A DNA stretch of 64,000 nucleotides from NCBI RefSeq assembly GCF_001558155.1, contig NZ_LOAS01000001.1, positions 248,001 through 312,000 of the forward strand, in the 5' to 3' direction. Made by a program: the position numbers and the translations under genes. Positions 1 to 8,733 of this stretch are shown here, piece after piece. Each line of letters begins with the position of its first letter. Position 1 is the first letter of the stretch. This DNA is from Aliiruegeria sabulilitoris (GTDB taxonomy: Bacteria > Pseudomonadota > Alphaproteobacteria > Rhodobacterales > Rhodobacteraceae). The notes under the pieces were generated by a model. The model did no database searches. It saw only the letters and a list, made by a program, of their open reading frames with translations, and was not told where the DNA came from.

Positions 1-8
1 AGCGCGCG

Positions 9-860
9 ATGAAAGACGATCCAACCAAACGCTCCTTCCGCGACGCCCAGGAAGACATTCAGACCTCCTCCGGCGTGCCCGATACCGAGCAGACACGCTC
101 CCCGGCCTATCGTCTCGCCTATGACGATCTGGATTTCATCCTGCGCGACCAGCTCCGACCGGTGCGACTACAGCTGGAATTGCTGAAACCCGAGATTATG
201 ATGAAGGAGCAGGAGGTGGAATCCACCATCGTGCTCTTCGGCGGCGCCCGTATACGACCCCCGGAGGAGGCCGACAAGGCACCCACGCCCGAGATGGCCG
301 CGATGAGCCGTTTCTATGACGAGGCACGCAAGTTCGCCCGCATCATGACGGAACGCAGCATCGCGCGGTCTGGTGGCCGGGAAGACATCATCATCACCGG
401 CGGCGGGCCGGGCGTGATGGAGGCGGGCAACCGCGGTGCGGCCGATGCGGGCGGAAAATCCATCGGGCTAAATATCGTGCTGCCGCATGAGCAGGCGCCC
501 AACCCCTACATCACGCCGGAACTCAGTTTCAATTTCCACTATTTCGGCGTCCGCAAGATGCACTTCCTCATGCGCGCCTCCGCCATCGCGATCTTCCCCG
601 GTGGTTTCGGCACGATGGACGAGCTGTTCGAAGCGCTGACGCTGGTGCAGACCGGGCGGATGCGGCAGGTTCCCATCCTGCTCTTCGGGCGAGAATTCTG
701 GGAGAAGGTAATCAACTTCAAGGCGTTGGCCGACGTCGGAACGATCAGCCCGGAAGATCTCGAGCTCTTCCGCATCGTGGAGACCGCCGAGGAGGCGGTG
801 GCCGCGATCGACAGCTGGGAAGGTGTCGGTCTCAAGCGAGGAGAAGTTCCGGGGAGGTAG
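9..860 (+). CDS. LOG-family Rossmann-fold protein
   Basis: A 283-residue protein of the LOG (lysine decarboxylase-like) family. Characterised members are cytokinin-activating nucleoside 5'-monophosphate phosphoribohydrolases. The nucleotide-binding motif GGGPGVMEA lies at residues 131-139 and the family signature PGGFGTMDE at 197-205. The first ~70 residues are a polar extension without a recognisable domain, so this is the longer LOG type. The gene begins only eight bases into the window. It is followed two bases later by a methyltransferase gene, which suggests co-transcription. Family assignment is firm; the physiological substrate in this bacterium is not known. Confidence 0.9.
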   Translation: MKDDPTKRSFRDAQEDIQTSSGVPDTEQTRSPAYRLAYDDLDFILRDQLRPVRLQLELLKPEIMMKEQEVESTIVLFGGARIRPPEEADKAPTPEMAAMSRFYDEARKFARIMTERSIARSGGREDIIITGGGPGVMEAGNRGAADAGGKSIGLNIVLPHEQAPNPYITPELSFNFHYFGVRKMHFLMRASAIAIFPGGFGTMDELFEALTLVQTGRMRQVPILLFGREFWEKVINFKALADVGTISPEDLELFRIVETAEEAVAAIDSWEGVGLKRGEVPGR

Positions 861-862
861 GC

Positions 863-1498
863 TTGTCCGACAGGGAGCATTGGAACGCGCTTTATGGCAG
901 TCGGGAGGAGACTGCGCTCACCTGGTTCGAGCAGGAAGCGGCCCTGTCACGCCAACTCATTGCGCGCTACGCGAAACCGGGCCAGCCCATCGTCGATGTC
1001 GGCGGAGGCGCTTCGCGACTCGTGGACGGCTTGCTTGCAGACAGCTTCGGACCGCTTACGGTGCTGGACCTGTCGGAAACCGCGCTTTCGCTCGCCAAGG
1101 CCCGCCTGGGAGCCAGGGCAGCCGAAATCGACTGGATCGAAGGCGACGTTCTGGATTGGGCGCCCGAGTGCACTTTCAGCATCTGGCATGACCGGGCCGT
1201 TTTGCATTTCCTGACCGAACCGGCACGACGCGACGCCTATTTCAATGTGATGGCCAGGGCGCTCCGGCCCGGCGGTCACGCGATCCTCGCGACATTCGAT
1301 CTCGACGGACCAGAGAAGTGCGCCGGCCTTCCGGTGGCACGCTATTCCCCCGACAGTTTGCGGGACGTATTGGCGACCAGTGTGCCCAACACATTCGAGC
1401 CCGTCATGTCGCAACGCCATCTTCATGAAACTCCTCTTGGGAAAAAGCAGGAATTTCAGGTATCTGTGTTTAGACGCCTGTCGCCATCCGGTTTGTGA
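863..1498 (+). CDS. Class I SAM-dependent methyltransferase
   Basis: A 211-residue soluble protein with a class I methyltransferase fold. Motif I, VDVGGGASRL, lies near residues 44-53, an acidic post-I segment (VLDLSE) follows, and a WIEGDVLDW segment precedes the motif IV region. The N-terminus (HWNALYG, LTWFEQ) resembles small thiopurine-type or generic methyltransferases. The start is TTG at 863, chosen because GGGGAGG at 851-857 sits directly upstream and because the frame abuts the stop of the LOG gene. The substrate cannot be deduced from the sequence. Confidence 0.85.
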   Translation: MSDREHWNALYGSREETALTWFEQEAALSRQLIARYAKPGQPIVDVGGGASRLVDGLLADSFGPLTVLDLSETALSLAKARLGARAAEIDWIEGDVLDWAPECTFSIWHDRAVLHFLTEPARRDAYFNVMARALRPGGHAILATFDLDGPEKCAGLPVARYSPDSLRDVLATSVPNTFEPVMSQRHLHETPLGKKQEFQVSVFRRLSPSGL

Positions 1499-1546
1499 AC
1501 TGTCTGATCCAGTTGCTGGGTTTCCGGATGATCGAGGAGGCGTCCG

Positions 1547-2098
1547 TTGACCCTGATCGAGGCAAATCACATGACCAATCGTATTCTCTGGTTCCTCATG
1601 GCGCTTATCGCCATTGCTGGCGGTGTTTTCGCGCTGACCAACCCGATCGCCGCCTCCGTCGCCGCGACGGTTATCGCGGGCTGGATGTTCCTGTTGATCG
1701 GGATCGTCCAGGTCGTGGCCGGCTTCCGTGCCGAAGGCGCGAGCGCCAAGATCTGGAACATCCTTCTCGGTCTGCTCGCCGTCGTGCTCGGCATCATGAT
1801 CCTGGGCGAACCGCTCAAGAGCATGGTCGCGCTGACCACGGTCGTTGCAGCCATGTTCCTCGCCACCGGCATTTCCAAGATCATCCTGTCCTTCTCGCTT
1901 CAGGACCGCGGCTTCTTCTGGATGGTGCTGATCTCGGGCATCGCCTCGCTGGTGCTTGGGCTGATGATATTCGCCAATTTCCCGGCCTCCGCCGTCAGTT
2001 CGCTCGGCATCCTGCTCGGCATCAACCTGATCTTCGACGGCACCTCGGCGCTCGCCATGGCCTTCACTTCGGACGCCAAGGGCGCGGGCGAGGCCTGA
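1547..2098 (+). CDS. HdeD-like DUF308 membrane protein
   Basis: A short, very hydrophobic protein with about six predicted transmembrane helices arranged as repeats (for example AGWMFLLIGIVQVVAGF and GLLAVVLGIMILGEPL). This is the organisation of the HdeD/DUF308 family, whose E. coli member is linked to acid resistance. Two starts are possible. TTG at 1547 has GAGGAGG at 1534-1540 six bases upstream; ATG at 1571 (MTNRILWFLM) has a weaker GAGG. The RBS favours 1547, while the hydrophobic N-terminus begins just after 1571. The function here is inferred from the family only. Confidence 0.8.
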   Translation: MTLIEANHMTNRILWFLMALIAIAGGVFALTNPIAASVAATVIAGWMFLLIGIVQVVAGFRAEGASAKIWNILLGLLAVVLGIMILGEPLKSMVALTTVVAAMFLATGISKIILSFSLQDRGFFWMVLISGIASLVLGLMIFANFPASAVSSLGILLGINLIFDGTSALAMAFTSDAKGAGEA

Positions 2099-2107
2099 TC
2101 GAGACAT

Positions 2108-2141
2108 AAAAAACGCCGCCAGGCCATCTGGCCGGGCGGCG
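2108..2141 (-). terminator. Rho-independent terminator of rlmN
   Basis: A perfect GC-rich inverted repeat (CGCCGCC, A, GGCC, loop ATCT, GGCC, G, GGCGGCG) spans 2114-2141. On the minus strand it is followed by six T residues (2108-2113 read in reverse), a classical intrinsic terminator for the leftward rlmN transcript. The hairpin may also help end the rightward HdeD-like transcript. Confidence 0.85.
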
Positions 2142-2169
2142 TCCATCCTTTTCGAAGCCCTCTGCCCGG

Positions 2170-3357
2170 TCAGCCTTCCAGCCCGGCCTCGGCCGCGATC
2201 TGTGCCCGGCTCTTGCGAACGCGCTCGGTCGCCGATTTGAGCTGACCGCAGGCAGCCATGATGTCCTCGCCGCGCGGGGTGCGGATGGGGCTGGCGTAGC
2301 CCGCCTTGTAGATGATGTCGGCAAAGCTCTCAATCCGCTCCCAGTCCGAGCGCTCATAAGGCGCGCCGGGCCATTCGTTGAACGGGATCAGGTTGATCTT
2401 GGCCGGGATGCCGGCGATCAGCTTCACCAGCCGTTTGGCATCCGCGTCGCTGTCATTCACGCCCTTGAGCATCACGTATTCAAAGGTGATCCGCTCCGAA
2501 TTGCTCAGGCGCGGATAGTCCCGCAGCGTGTTCAGAAGCGTCTCGATATTCCATTTCTTGTTGATCGGCACCAGCGTGTCGCGCACCTCGTCGGTGGTGG
2601 CGTGGAAGCTGATCGCCAGCAGGCAGCCAATTTCTTCGGCCGTCCGGGCGATCTCCGGCACGACGCCGGAGGTGGAAAGCGTGATCCGCCTACGGCTCAG
2701 ACTGATCCCCTCGTCATCCTTCACGATATTCATCGCGTCGCGGACGGCATCGAAATTGTAGAGCGGCTCGCCCATGCCCATCAGCACGACATTGGAGACG
2801 AGGCGCGATTCATCCTTGGGCGCGCGGCCCGGTTCCGGCCATTCGCCGAGGTCATCGCGCGCCAGCATCACCTGGCCGACGATCTCTCCGGCCGTCAGGT
2901 TGCGCACCAGCTTCTGCGTGCCCGTGTGACAGAACGAACAGGTCAGCGTGCAGCCCACCTGGGACGAAATGCAGAGCGTTCCACGCCCCTCTTCCGGAAT
3001 GTAGACGGTCTCGACCTCGTGCCCGCCGGCGATCCGCACCAGATATTTGCGGGTACCGTCCTCGGAGACCTGTTTCGAAACGATCTCCGGCAACTCGATG
3101 ACGAAGGCCTCGGCCAACTCGGCGCGATAGACCTTGCTGAGGTTGGTCATGTCGTCGAAGTTGCGCACGCCTTTCTGGTAGATCCACTGCCAGAGCTGAT
3201 CGACGCGCATCTTCGCCTTCTTCTCCGGCGTGCCATGCGCAATCAGTGTGTCTCTGAGCTGCGTACGAGTCAGGCCGACAAGGTTGATCCTGTCGGTTTC
3301 GGGCAGCTTGCGGGCAATGGTCACGACATCCTGCGTGATCGGGGCGCTGGCGGTCAT
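2170..3357 (-). CDS. rlmN: Dual-specificity RNA methyltransferase RlmN
   Basis: A 395-residue radical-SAM enzyme that methylates C2 of A2503 in 23S rRNA and, in characterised members, A37 of some tRNAs. The radical-SAM cluster motif CxxxCxxC is C136, C140 and C143 ([12 protein letters not shown]). A C-terminal cysteine at about residue 370 (AACGQLK) corresponds to the methyl-carrier cysteine that distinguishes RlmN/Cfr enzymes. The length fits the family. Transcription runs leftward and ends in the terminator at 2108-2141. The upstream neighbour is an unrelated secreted protein, so the gene is probably monocistronic. Confidence 0.97.
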   Translation of the reverse strand: MTASAPITQDVVTIARKLPETDRINLVGLTRTQLRDTLIAHGTPEKKAKMRVDQLWQWIYQKGVRNFDDMTNLSKVYRAELAEAFVIELPEIVSKQVSEDGTRKYLVRIAGGHEVETVYIPEEGRGTLCISSQVGCTLTCSFCHTGTQKLVRNLTAGEIVGQVMLARDDLGEWPEPGRAPKDESRLVSNVVLMGMGEPLYNFDAVRDAMNIVKDDEGISLSRRRITLSTSGVVPEIARTAEEIGCLLAISFHATTDEVRDTLVPINKKWNIETLLNTLRDYPRLSNSERITFEYVMLKGVNDSDADAKRLVKLIAGIPAKINLIPFNEWPGAPYERSDWERIESFADIIYKAGYASPIRTPRGEDIMAACGQLKSATERVRKSRAQIAAEAGLEG

Positions 3358-3448
3358 AGGCTGATCCTTCGGGGTTGAGGCCCCGATATACAGATTGTCG
3401 CAGGTATTTCCAAGTCCCGTGGCGGAAACCGCCCAAAGCGGCGGCGCC

Positions 3449-3976
3449 CTACTGGGCGCAGCGCTGTTCGGCCTCTTCCATCGCGGCGGTGAAGCCCATG
3501 AGTGAGAAGGTGTCCTCGGTCCTGGTGCCGCGGCTGGATCGGGCGGAGAACTTCGCCTCGGCGCCGCGCTTCAGGGCGGTGACCAGCTTGGAATCATCCT
3601 CGGGAGAGGCAGGCCAGGCCCATTCGCCCTCGGTGAAAAGCTCGAACGAGCTGTCGCCCACATTGACCGTCACGGTCGAGCCGCTGGCGAAGGGATAGCC
3701 GCCGGTAAAGGAAACCTCGCCGGCCGCGCCGCTGCCCGGTCGGAAGGTAACGAACAGAAGGATCTTGCCGCGCTGCACCGAAACCGTGCGCCCATCGCGG
3801 GTATTCACCGTTTCCTTGGGCGCGGACACCCCCCAGCACTCCGTCGGGTCATCCTCGACAAAGACACTCCAATCCGTCTTGGCCGCAACACGGTTGTCCG
3901 ATTCCTGAGCGGCAACCTGACTGCCCAAAACAGCAAACGCGCCGACCATCATGCCAGCAATGATCCGGGAAAACAT
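3449..3976 (-). CDS. IalB-family periplasmic protein
   Basis: A 175-residue exported protein with an N-terminal signal peptide ([17 protein letters not shown], probable cleavage after VAAQ). The mature part ([19 protein letters not shown], then a beta-rich domain with [12 protein letters not shown] and a C-terminal MEEAEQRC) matches the invasion-associated locus B family, common in Rhizobiales and Rhodobacterales. The family is named after a Bartonella virulence locus; in free-living alphaproteobacteria the role is unknown, so no invasion function should be inferred. Two conserved-looking cysteines (CWG and the C-terminal RC) could form a disulfide. Confidence 0.85.
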   Translation of the reverse strand: MFSRIIAGMMVGAFAVLGSQVAAQESDNRVAAKTDWSVFVEDDPTECWGVSAPKETVNTRDGRTVSVQRGKILLFVTFRPGSGAAGEVSFTGGYPFASGSTVTVNVGDSSFELFTEGEWAWPASPEDDSKLVTALKRGAEAKFSARSSRGTRTEDTFSLMGFTAAMEEAEQRCAQ

Positions 3977-4144
3977 CTGTTACAGCCTCCAGCTGTCTCT
4001 GCCTCAATTCGTACCGCCATTGGTCCTTGTCTCCGGACCTTCCTTGAAGCGGCTGGGATTTCAACCCGCTGCTGCGCATGGTAACGCAAATTTGCCGGTC
4101 GGGTGAACCCCTCCCGGCGGATATTTGCCGGAAAGGATTGCACA

Positions 4145-5143
4145 ATGGCCTCAGTTGAGATGGTCGAAATCTGGCGAGGGGAAATCCGCGAGTCTGTTCA
4201 CCGGGGACATGCTGTCGTTTGCGATGCCTCCGGCGAGGTCGTTGATGCCTGGGGAGAGCCGGAAAAGGTGATTCTGCCGCGGTCCTCGTCCAAGATGATC
4301 CAGGCCCTGCCGCTGGTCGAAAGCGGCGCCGCCGACAGGTTCGGCCTGGGCACAGAGCAACTGGCGCTGGCCTGTGCCAGCCATAACGGTGCGGCGATCC
4401 ACACCGACCGGGTGTCACGCTGGCTGTCGGATCTGGGGCTGGGCGATGACGACCTGCGCTGCGGCCCGCAAATGCCGGACGACCGGCAGGCCCGCAAGGC
4501 GCTGATCTGTTCGGACAGCGCGCCCTGCCAGATGCACAATAATTGCTCGGGCAAGCATAGCGGTTTCCTGACCCTGTCGAAGCATCTGGGGGGCGGGCCG
4601 GAATATATCGACCCGCTCCACCCGGTGCAGAAAGCCGTGAAGGCCACCTGGGAGGAAGTCACGCAGGAGCCGGTCGCGGGCTACGCCATCGACGGCTGCT
4701 CGGCGCCGAATTTCGCCACGACCCTGCATGGGATGGCACGGGCAATGGCCTCCTTTGCCGCCGCGCGGGAGGGCAAGGGCGCAAGTCAGGACGCGCAGTT
4801 CCGGCTGGTTCAGGCGATGATGAAACATCCCGACCTGGTGGCGGGCGAAGGCCGCGCCTGCACCAACATCATGCGCGCGCTCGGTGGCGCAGGCGTGATC
4901 AAGACAGGCGCAGAGGCCTATTTCACCGCGATCCTGCCCGGCAAGGGGCTGGGCGTGGCGTTGAAGATCGAAGATGGAAGCACGCGCGCCTCGAACAGCG
5001 CGATCGCGGCGATCCTGGTGCGGCTGGGCGTGCTCGATCCGGAGCATCCGGCGACTCACAAGCACATGTACCCCCATATCCTGAACCGTCGCGGGGTGGA
5101 TACCGGCCAGTTAAGGCCGGTACCTGATGTGTTTGACGCCTGA
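4145..5143 (+). CDS. L-asparaginase II family protein
   Basis: A protein of about 332 residues of the asparaginase II family (the Rhizobium etli AnsA-like type, unrelated to E. coli AnsA/AnsB). Characteristic blocks are the N-terminal VEIWRGEIRESVHRG, the segment LPRSSSKMIQALPLVES, HNNCSGKHSGFL and VAGYAIDGCSAPNF. It is expected to hydrolyse L-asparagine to aspartate and ammonia in the cytoplasm; no signal peptide is visible. ATG at 4145 is preferred over the in-frame ATG at 4103 because AAAGGA lies just upstream at about 4131-4136 and the family N-terminus begins there. It is convergent with the YCII-like gene 17 bases away. Confidence 0.9.
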   Translation: MASVEMVEIWRGEIRESVHRGHAVVCDASGEVVDAWGEPEKVILPRSSSKMIQALPLVESGAADRFGLGTEQLALACASHNGAAIHTDRVSRWLSDLGLGDDDLRCGPQMPDDRQARKALICSDSAPCQMHNNCSGKHSGFLTLSKHLGGGPEYIDPLHPVQKAVKATWEEVTQEPVAGYAIDGCSAPNFATTLHGMARAMASFAAAREGKGASQDAQFRLVQAMMKHPDLVAGEGRACTNIMRALGGAGVIKTGAEAYFTAILPGKGLGVALKIEDGSTRASNSAIAAILVRLGVLDPEHPATHKHMYPHILNRRGVDTGQLRPVPDVFDA

Positions 5144-5151
5144 AGCGTCAA
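5133..5151. terminator. Possible bidirectional terminator hairpin
   Basis: Inverted repeat TTGACGC (5133-5139), loop CTGAA, GCGTCAA (5145-5151) lies at the end of the asparaginase gene, in the gap between convergent genes. There is no clear T-tract on either side, so terminator activity is only suggested by position. Confidence 0.35.
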
Positions 5152-5160
5152 GTTCCCGGA

Positions 5161-5478
5161 TCAACCCATGTCCAGGGCTTCGGCAACCTCGACGGAGCCG
5201 GAGCCATCCTTCACCATCGGGCAACCCTTGGCGTAATTGACCGCTTTGATCATGTCTGGCGCCTGAATCAGCGTGTAGCCGGAGATCGGGTTGGCACCAC
5301 CAGTCTGCTCGACAGACCCCTTCTTGACCGTCCAGGACTGTCCGACCGGGTTGCCGCCATCGACAACGGCCGACCCCATTTCGGTGTACCATGCGTTCCA
5401 CGCCGCCATGGCCTGAGCGCCCTCCTCTTCGGTCTCGGGCTGCTTGCCGCCGTGATATGCAAATACGAATTTGGGCAT
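5161..5478 (-). CDS. YCII-related family protein
   Basis: A 105-residue protein (MPKFVFAYHGGKQPETEEEG at the N-terminus) with the ferredoxin-like fold pattern of YCII/DGPF-related proteins. The start at 5478 is chosen over longer in-frame starts because GGGAGGAAA immediately precedes it and the longer N-terminal extension reads as antisense sequence. Family members are of uncertain biochemical role, and some are predicted dimeric small-molecule enzymes. The gene lies alone between asparaginase and the TauE/SafE permease, convergent with the former. Confidence 0.8.
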   Translation of the reverse strand: MPKFVFAYHGGKQPETEEEGAQAMAAWNAWYTEMGSAVVDGGNPVGQSWTVKKGSVEQTGGANPISGYTLIQAPDMIKAVNYAKGCPMVKDGSGSVEVAEALDMG

Positions 5479-5636
5479 CCATTTCCTCCCTGTTGGAATC
5501 CCGTTTTGAAAATCCTTGAAGTGGCCGGTGCGCACAGCCCGGCCACCCTCCCTGTTTGGTATGGAAAGCATGGCGTCCCGGGCCGGTTTTGTCACCATCG
5601 CAAAACGGGGCGGAATGCCCCTTTCATGGGGCCGAT

Positions 5637-6392
5637 CTAGCCCGAGATCAGCAACCGTCCGGCCAGAAGCAGCGAAACCACGACCAGCAGGGGCTTGATC
5701 AGCCGCGCGCCCTTGCGCATGGCCAACCTGGCGCCAAGCCGAGCCCCGCCGATCTGGGCCAGTGCCATGACCAGCCCCGTCGCCCACCAGATCTGGCCGA
5801 CAAGGGAAAACAAGGCCAATCCGCCCAGGTTCGAGGCGAGGTTGAGCGCCTTGGTGTGCGCTGTGGCCTTGAGGATACCTTGACCAGCGAGGAAGACGAG
5901 GGACAGCATGAAGAAGCTGCCGGTTCCCGGCCCAAGCAGACCGTCATAGAAGCCAATGATTGGTACGGCAGTCAGCATGAAGACTGACGCCGACATGCGC
6001 GGCGCGCGGTCAATATCGTTCAGCCCCGGACGCAAGGCAAAGAAGGACGCAATGGCGATCAGAAGCCAGGGAAGGAAGGCACGCACGCCATCCGTCGGCA
6101 AGGTCGTGACCAGCACCGCTCCGCAGGCCGAGGCAACGAATGACACCGCCGCGGGCCAGCGCTGGCTCCAAAGGTCCACATGCCCCGCGCGGGCATAGCT
6201 GTGCGCGGCGGTCGCGGCGCCGAAGCTCGCCTGCAGCTTGTTGGTGCTGATCGCCTCGACCGGCGTCGCGCCCACCATGAGCATGACCGGAAGGCAGATC
6301 AGCCCGCCGCCGCCGGCGATCGCGTCCACGAATCCGGCCGCAAACGCCGTGCAGACCAATATGGCCAGCACGTCATAGGAAACTTCAAACAC
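5637..6392 (-). CDS. TauE/SafE (TSUP) family permease
   Basis: A predicted integral membrane protein of about 251 residues. The signature GFVDAIAGGGGLICLP lies in the first helix pair and is repeated in degenerate form in the second half (FYDGLLGPGTGSFFML), the internal duplication typical of the TSUP/DUF81 family. Members export sulfite, sulfoacetate or other organosulfur anions in some bacteria; the substrate here is unknown. The start is GTG at 6392, overlapping the 3' end of serB by eight bases and so probably translationally coupled. Longer in-frame starts lie wholly inside serB and are less likely. Confidence 0.88.
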   Translation of the reverse strand: MFEVSYDVLAILVCTAFAAGFVDAIAGGGGLICLPVMLMVGATPVEAISTNKLQASFGAATAAHSYARAGHVDLWSQRWPAAVSFVASACGAVLVTTLPTDGVRAFLPWLLIAIASFFALRPGLNDIDRAPRMSASVFMLTAVPIIGFYDGLLGPGTGSFFMLSLVFLAGQGILKATAHTKALNLASNLGGLALFSLVGQIWWATGLVMALAQIGGARLGARLAMRKGARLIKPLLVVVSLLLAGRLLISG

Positions 6393-7263
6393 CCACGAAC
6401 TCGTCGCGGCTATAGCCCTGAATGTAGAGCAGGGCGCTGAGGTCGCCGTGATTGATGCGAATGTCGCATTGCGCGGCGACGCTCGGCTTGGCGTGCAGCG
6501 CAACACCCGCCCCGGCAAGCTCCAGCATGCCTAGGTCATTGGCCCCGTCACCCACCGCCATCACATCGGCATGGGTGATCCCGAGCCGTTCGGAAATCTC
6601 TTCCAGCGCCGCAACCTTCGCCGCACGCCCCAGGATCGGAATCCCCGGCGCGCCAGTCAGCTTGCCGTCTTGTTCCAGAAACGTGTTCGCACGGTGCTCG
6701 TCGAAGCCGAGCGTGGCCGCCACTTTCGAGGTAAAGGCCGTGAAGCCGCCCGAAACCAGCGCCGCGTAGCCGCCATTGGCCTTCATCGTCGCAATAAGCT
6801 CGCGGCCGCCCGGCGTGAGGGTGATCCGTTCGGCCAGAACCTGATCGATTACCTCGACATCGAGCCCCTTCAACAGGCCGACCCGCTCGCGCAGCGCACC
6901 TTCGAAATCCAGCTCGCCATTCATCGCCCGCGCGGTGATCTCCTTCACCCTTGGGCCAACGCCCGCGACATCGGCCAGCTCGTCGATGCATTCCTGCCCG
7001 ATCATGGTCGAATCCATATCGGCCAGCAGCATCTTCTTGCGTCGCCCTTCGGCGGGCAGAACGACAAGATCAACGCCCAGCGCCTGCATGTCCTCCCAGA
7101 CCTGCCAGCGATTGGCGGGGACCGACTCCATCTCGAATTCCGCCGCAACATCCGGCGCCAACCATTGCGCCGCACCGCCGCCCCAGGCGTTGCGCAGAGC
7201 CTCGACAGCCGCCGCCTCAAGGTGTGGCGTGGCAGGGTTGGTCAAGAGCGTGACGACGTACAT
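6385..7263 (-). CDS. serB: Phosphoserine phosphatase SerB
   Basis: A 292-residue HAD-superfamily phosphatase catalysing the last step of serine biosynthesis (O-phosphoserine to serine). The N-terminal ~75 residues form an ACT-like region. The HAD nucleophile motif DMDSTM is at D82-D84, followed by motif II (LVSGGFTAF) and motif IV (GDGANDLGML). The start ATG at 7263 (MYVVTLLT) is preferred to the ATG 33 bases upstream because it matches the usual SerB N-terminus. It is divergent from serC-serA, so all three serine pathway genes lie together. The last bases overlap the TSUP permease start. Confidence 0.96.
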   Translation of the reverse strand: MYVVTLLTNPATPHLEAAAVEALRNAWGGGAAQWLAPDVAAEFEMESVPANRWQVWEDMQALGVDLVVLPAEGRRKKMLLADMDSTMIGQECIDELADVAGVGPRVKEITARAMNGELDFEGALRERVGLLKGLDVEVIDQVLAERITLTPGGRELIATMKANGGYAALVSGGFTAFTSKVAATLGFDEHRANTFLEQDGKLTGAPGIPILGRAAKVAALEEISERLGITHADVMAVGDGANDLGMLELAGAGVALHAKPSVAAQCDIRINHGDLSALLYIQGYSRDEFVGV

Positions 7264-7440
7264 GGCATTTGTCCTGGCTTCGGTCCGAGGCTGCATAAAT
7301 CAGGATCTCCAGCTTTTCGCTACCCCGCATGATGGTGATCGAGGATACATTGGGACGAACCACGCCGCGAAGTTTCCGATAGTGGACCGTGCCCGTCGTT
7401 TTTCCGCGCAGAAGAGTCGGGACAGGCCCATTTTCCCTAT

Positions 7441-7515
7441 TGCCAGATAGCCCCTGCCCACCATATGAGCGTCGGCGGGACACCTCTCCCCAACGAGAGG
7501 CATATATCTGGAAGG
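7441..7515 (+). ncRNA. serC leader RNA (putative cis-regulator)
   Basis: The region before serC folds into two nested elements. A perfect hairpin CCTCTC (7483-7488), loop CCCAAC, GAGAGG (7495-7500) is enclosed by a long-range perfect 7-bp pairing of CCAGATA (7443-7449) with TATCTGG (7505-7511). The 3' strand of the outer stem runs into the GGAAGG Shine-Dalgarno sequence (7510-7515), so folding would mask the ribosome binding site. Position and shape match the serC leader motif described by comparative genomics upstream of serC-serA in alphaproteobacteria. A ligand or protein partner is not known from sequence. Confidence 0.75.
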
Positions 7516-7524
7516 ATACCAGAA

Positions 7525-8667
7525 ATGGCTATTCAAGCTCCGGCCACGCGGCCGGTGAACCCGCGTTTTTCCTCTGGCCCCTGCGCCAAACCCCCCACAT
7601 TCTCGCTCGATGCGCTCAAGGACGCCGCGCTTGGCCGCTCCCACCGCGCCCCCATCGGCAAGTCCAAGCTCAAGGACGCCATCGAGACGACCCGCGAGAT
7701 CCTCGGCATCCCCGCCGATTACCGCATCGGCATCGTGCCCGCCTCCGATACCGGCGCCATGGAAATGGCCATGTGGTCCCTGCTCGGTGAGCGCCCGGTC
7801 GAGATGCTCGCCTGGGAGAGCTTCGGCACCGGCTGGGTGACCGATGTCGTCAAGCAGCTCAAGCTCGACGCCGTGGTGAAGACCGCCGATTACGGCGAGA
7901 TCGTCGATTTCTCGACCGTTGATTTCGACCGCGATGTCGTCTTCACCTGGAACGGCACCACTTCCGGTGTCCGCCTGCCGAACGGCGATGCGATCCCCGC
8001 GAACCGCGCGGGCCTGACCATCTGCGACGCCACCTCGGCCGCCTTCGCGGTGGATCTGCCGTGGGACAAGCTCGATGTCGTGACCTATTCCTGGCAGAAG
8101 GTGCTGGGTGGCGAAGCCGCCCACGGCATGCTGATTCTGAGCCCCCGCGCTGTCGAACGGCTGGAAAGCTACACGCCCGCATGGCCGCTGCCCAAGATCT
8201 TCCGCATGACCAAGGGCGGGAAGCTGATCGAGGGCATATTCCGCGGCGAGACGATCAACACGCCGTCGATGTTGGCCGTCGAGGATTATCTCTTCGCGCT
8301 GGATTGGGCGAAATCGGTGGGTGGCCTCGCCGGCATGATTGCACGCGCCGATGCCAATACAGCGGTGATCGGCAAATTCGTGGCCGAGAACGACTGGATC
8401 GACTTCCTGGCCGCCGACCCGGCCATCCGGTCGAACACGAGCGTTTGCCTCAAATTCTCCGACGACCGGATCAAGGACGGCGCAGCCTTCGCCAAGGCCG
8501 TCGCCAAGCGGCTGGCCGATGAAGGCGTTGCCCTCGACATCGGCGCCTACCGCGACGCACCTGCGGGCCTGCGCATCTGGTGCGGCGCCACGGTGGAAGC
8601 CTCCGACCTGGAGGCGCTCGTCCCCTGGCTGGTCTGGGCCTTCGAGTCCGAGATCGCCGCGCAGTAA
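7525..8667 (+). CDS. serC: Phosphoserine aminotransferase SerC
   Basis: A 380-residue PLP-dependent class V aminotransferase converting 3-phosphohydroxypyruvate and glutamate to phosphoserine and 2-oxoglutarate. The N-terminal [13 protein letters not shown] and the PLP lysine in YSWQKVLGG (K192) identify the variant common in alphaproteobacteria, close to the Methanosarcina-type SerC. ATG at 7525 follows GGAAGG at 7510-7515; an in-frame ATG at 7465 lies inside the leader structure and is rejected. serA follows after 66 bases, so the two form an operon under the leader RNA. Confidence 0.96.
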   Translation: MAIQAPATRPVNPRFSSGPCAKPPTFSLDALKDAALGRSHRAPIGKSKLKDAIETTREILGIPADYRIGIVPASDTGAMEMAMWSLLGERPVEMLAWESFGTGWVTDVVKQLKLDAVVKTADYGEIVDFSTVDFDRDVVFTWNGTTSGVRLPNGDAIPANRAGLTICDATSAAFAVDLPWDKLDVVTYSWQKVLGGEAAHGMLILSPRAVERLESYTPAWPLPKIFRMTKGGKLIEGIFRGETINTPSMLAVEDYLFALDWAKSVGGLAGMIARADANTAVIGKFVAENDWIDFLAADPAIRSNTSVCLKFSDDRIKDGAAFAKAVAKRLADEGVALDIGAYRDAPAGLRIWCGATVEASDLEALVPWLVWAFESEIAAQ

Positions 8668-8675
8668 GCCTTCAC

Positions 8676-8694
8676 GCCGGGCCACCTGCCCGGC
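8676..8694 (+). other. Intercistronic hairpin between serC and serA
   Basis: A perfect 7-bp inverted repeat, GCCGGGC, loop CACCT, GCCCGGC, lies between the serC stop and the serA ribosome binding site. No T-tract follows, so it is more likely an mRNA processing or stability element, or a partial attenuator, than a full terminator. Confidence 0.5.
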
Positions 8695-8733
8695 GCCTTC
8701 CCCGACAAAAAATATATGCCAAAGGAGTCTCCA

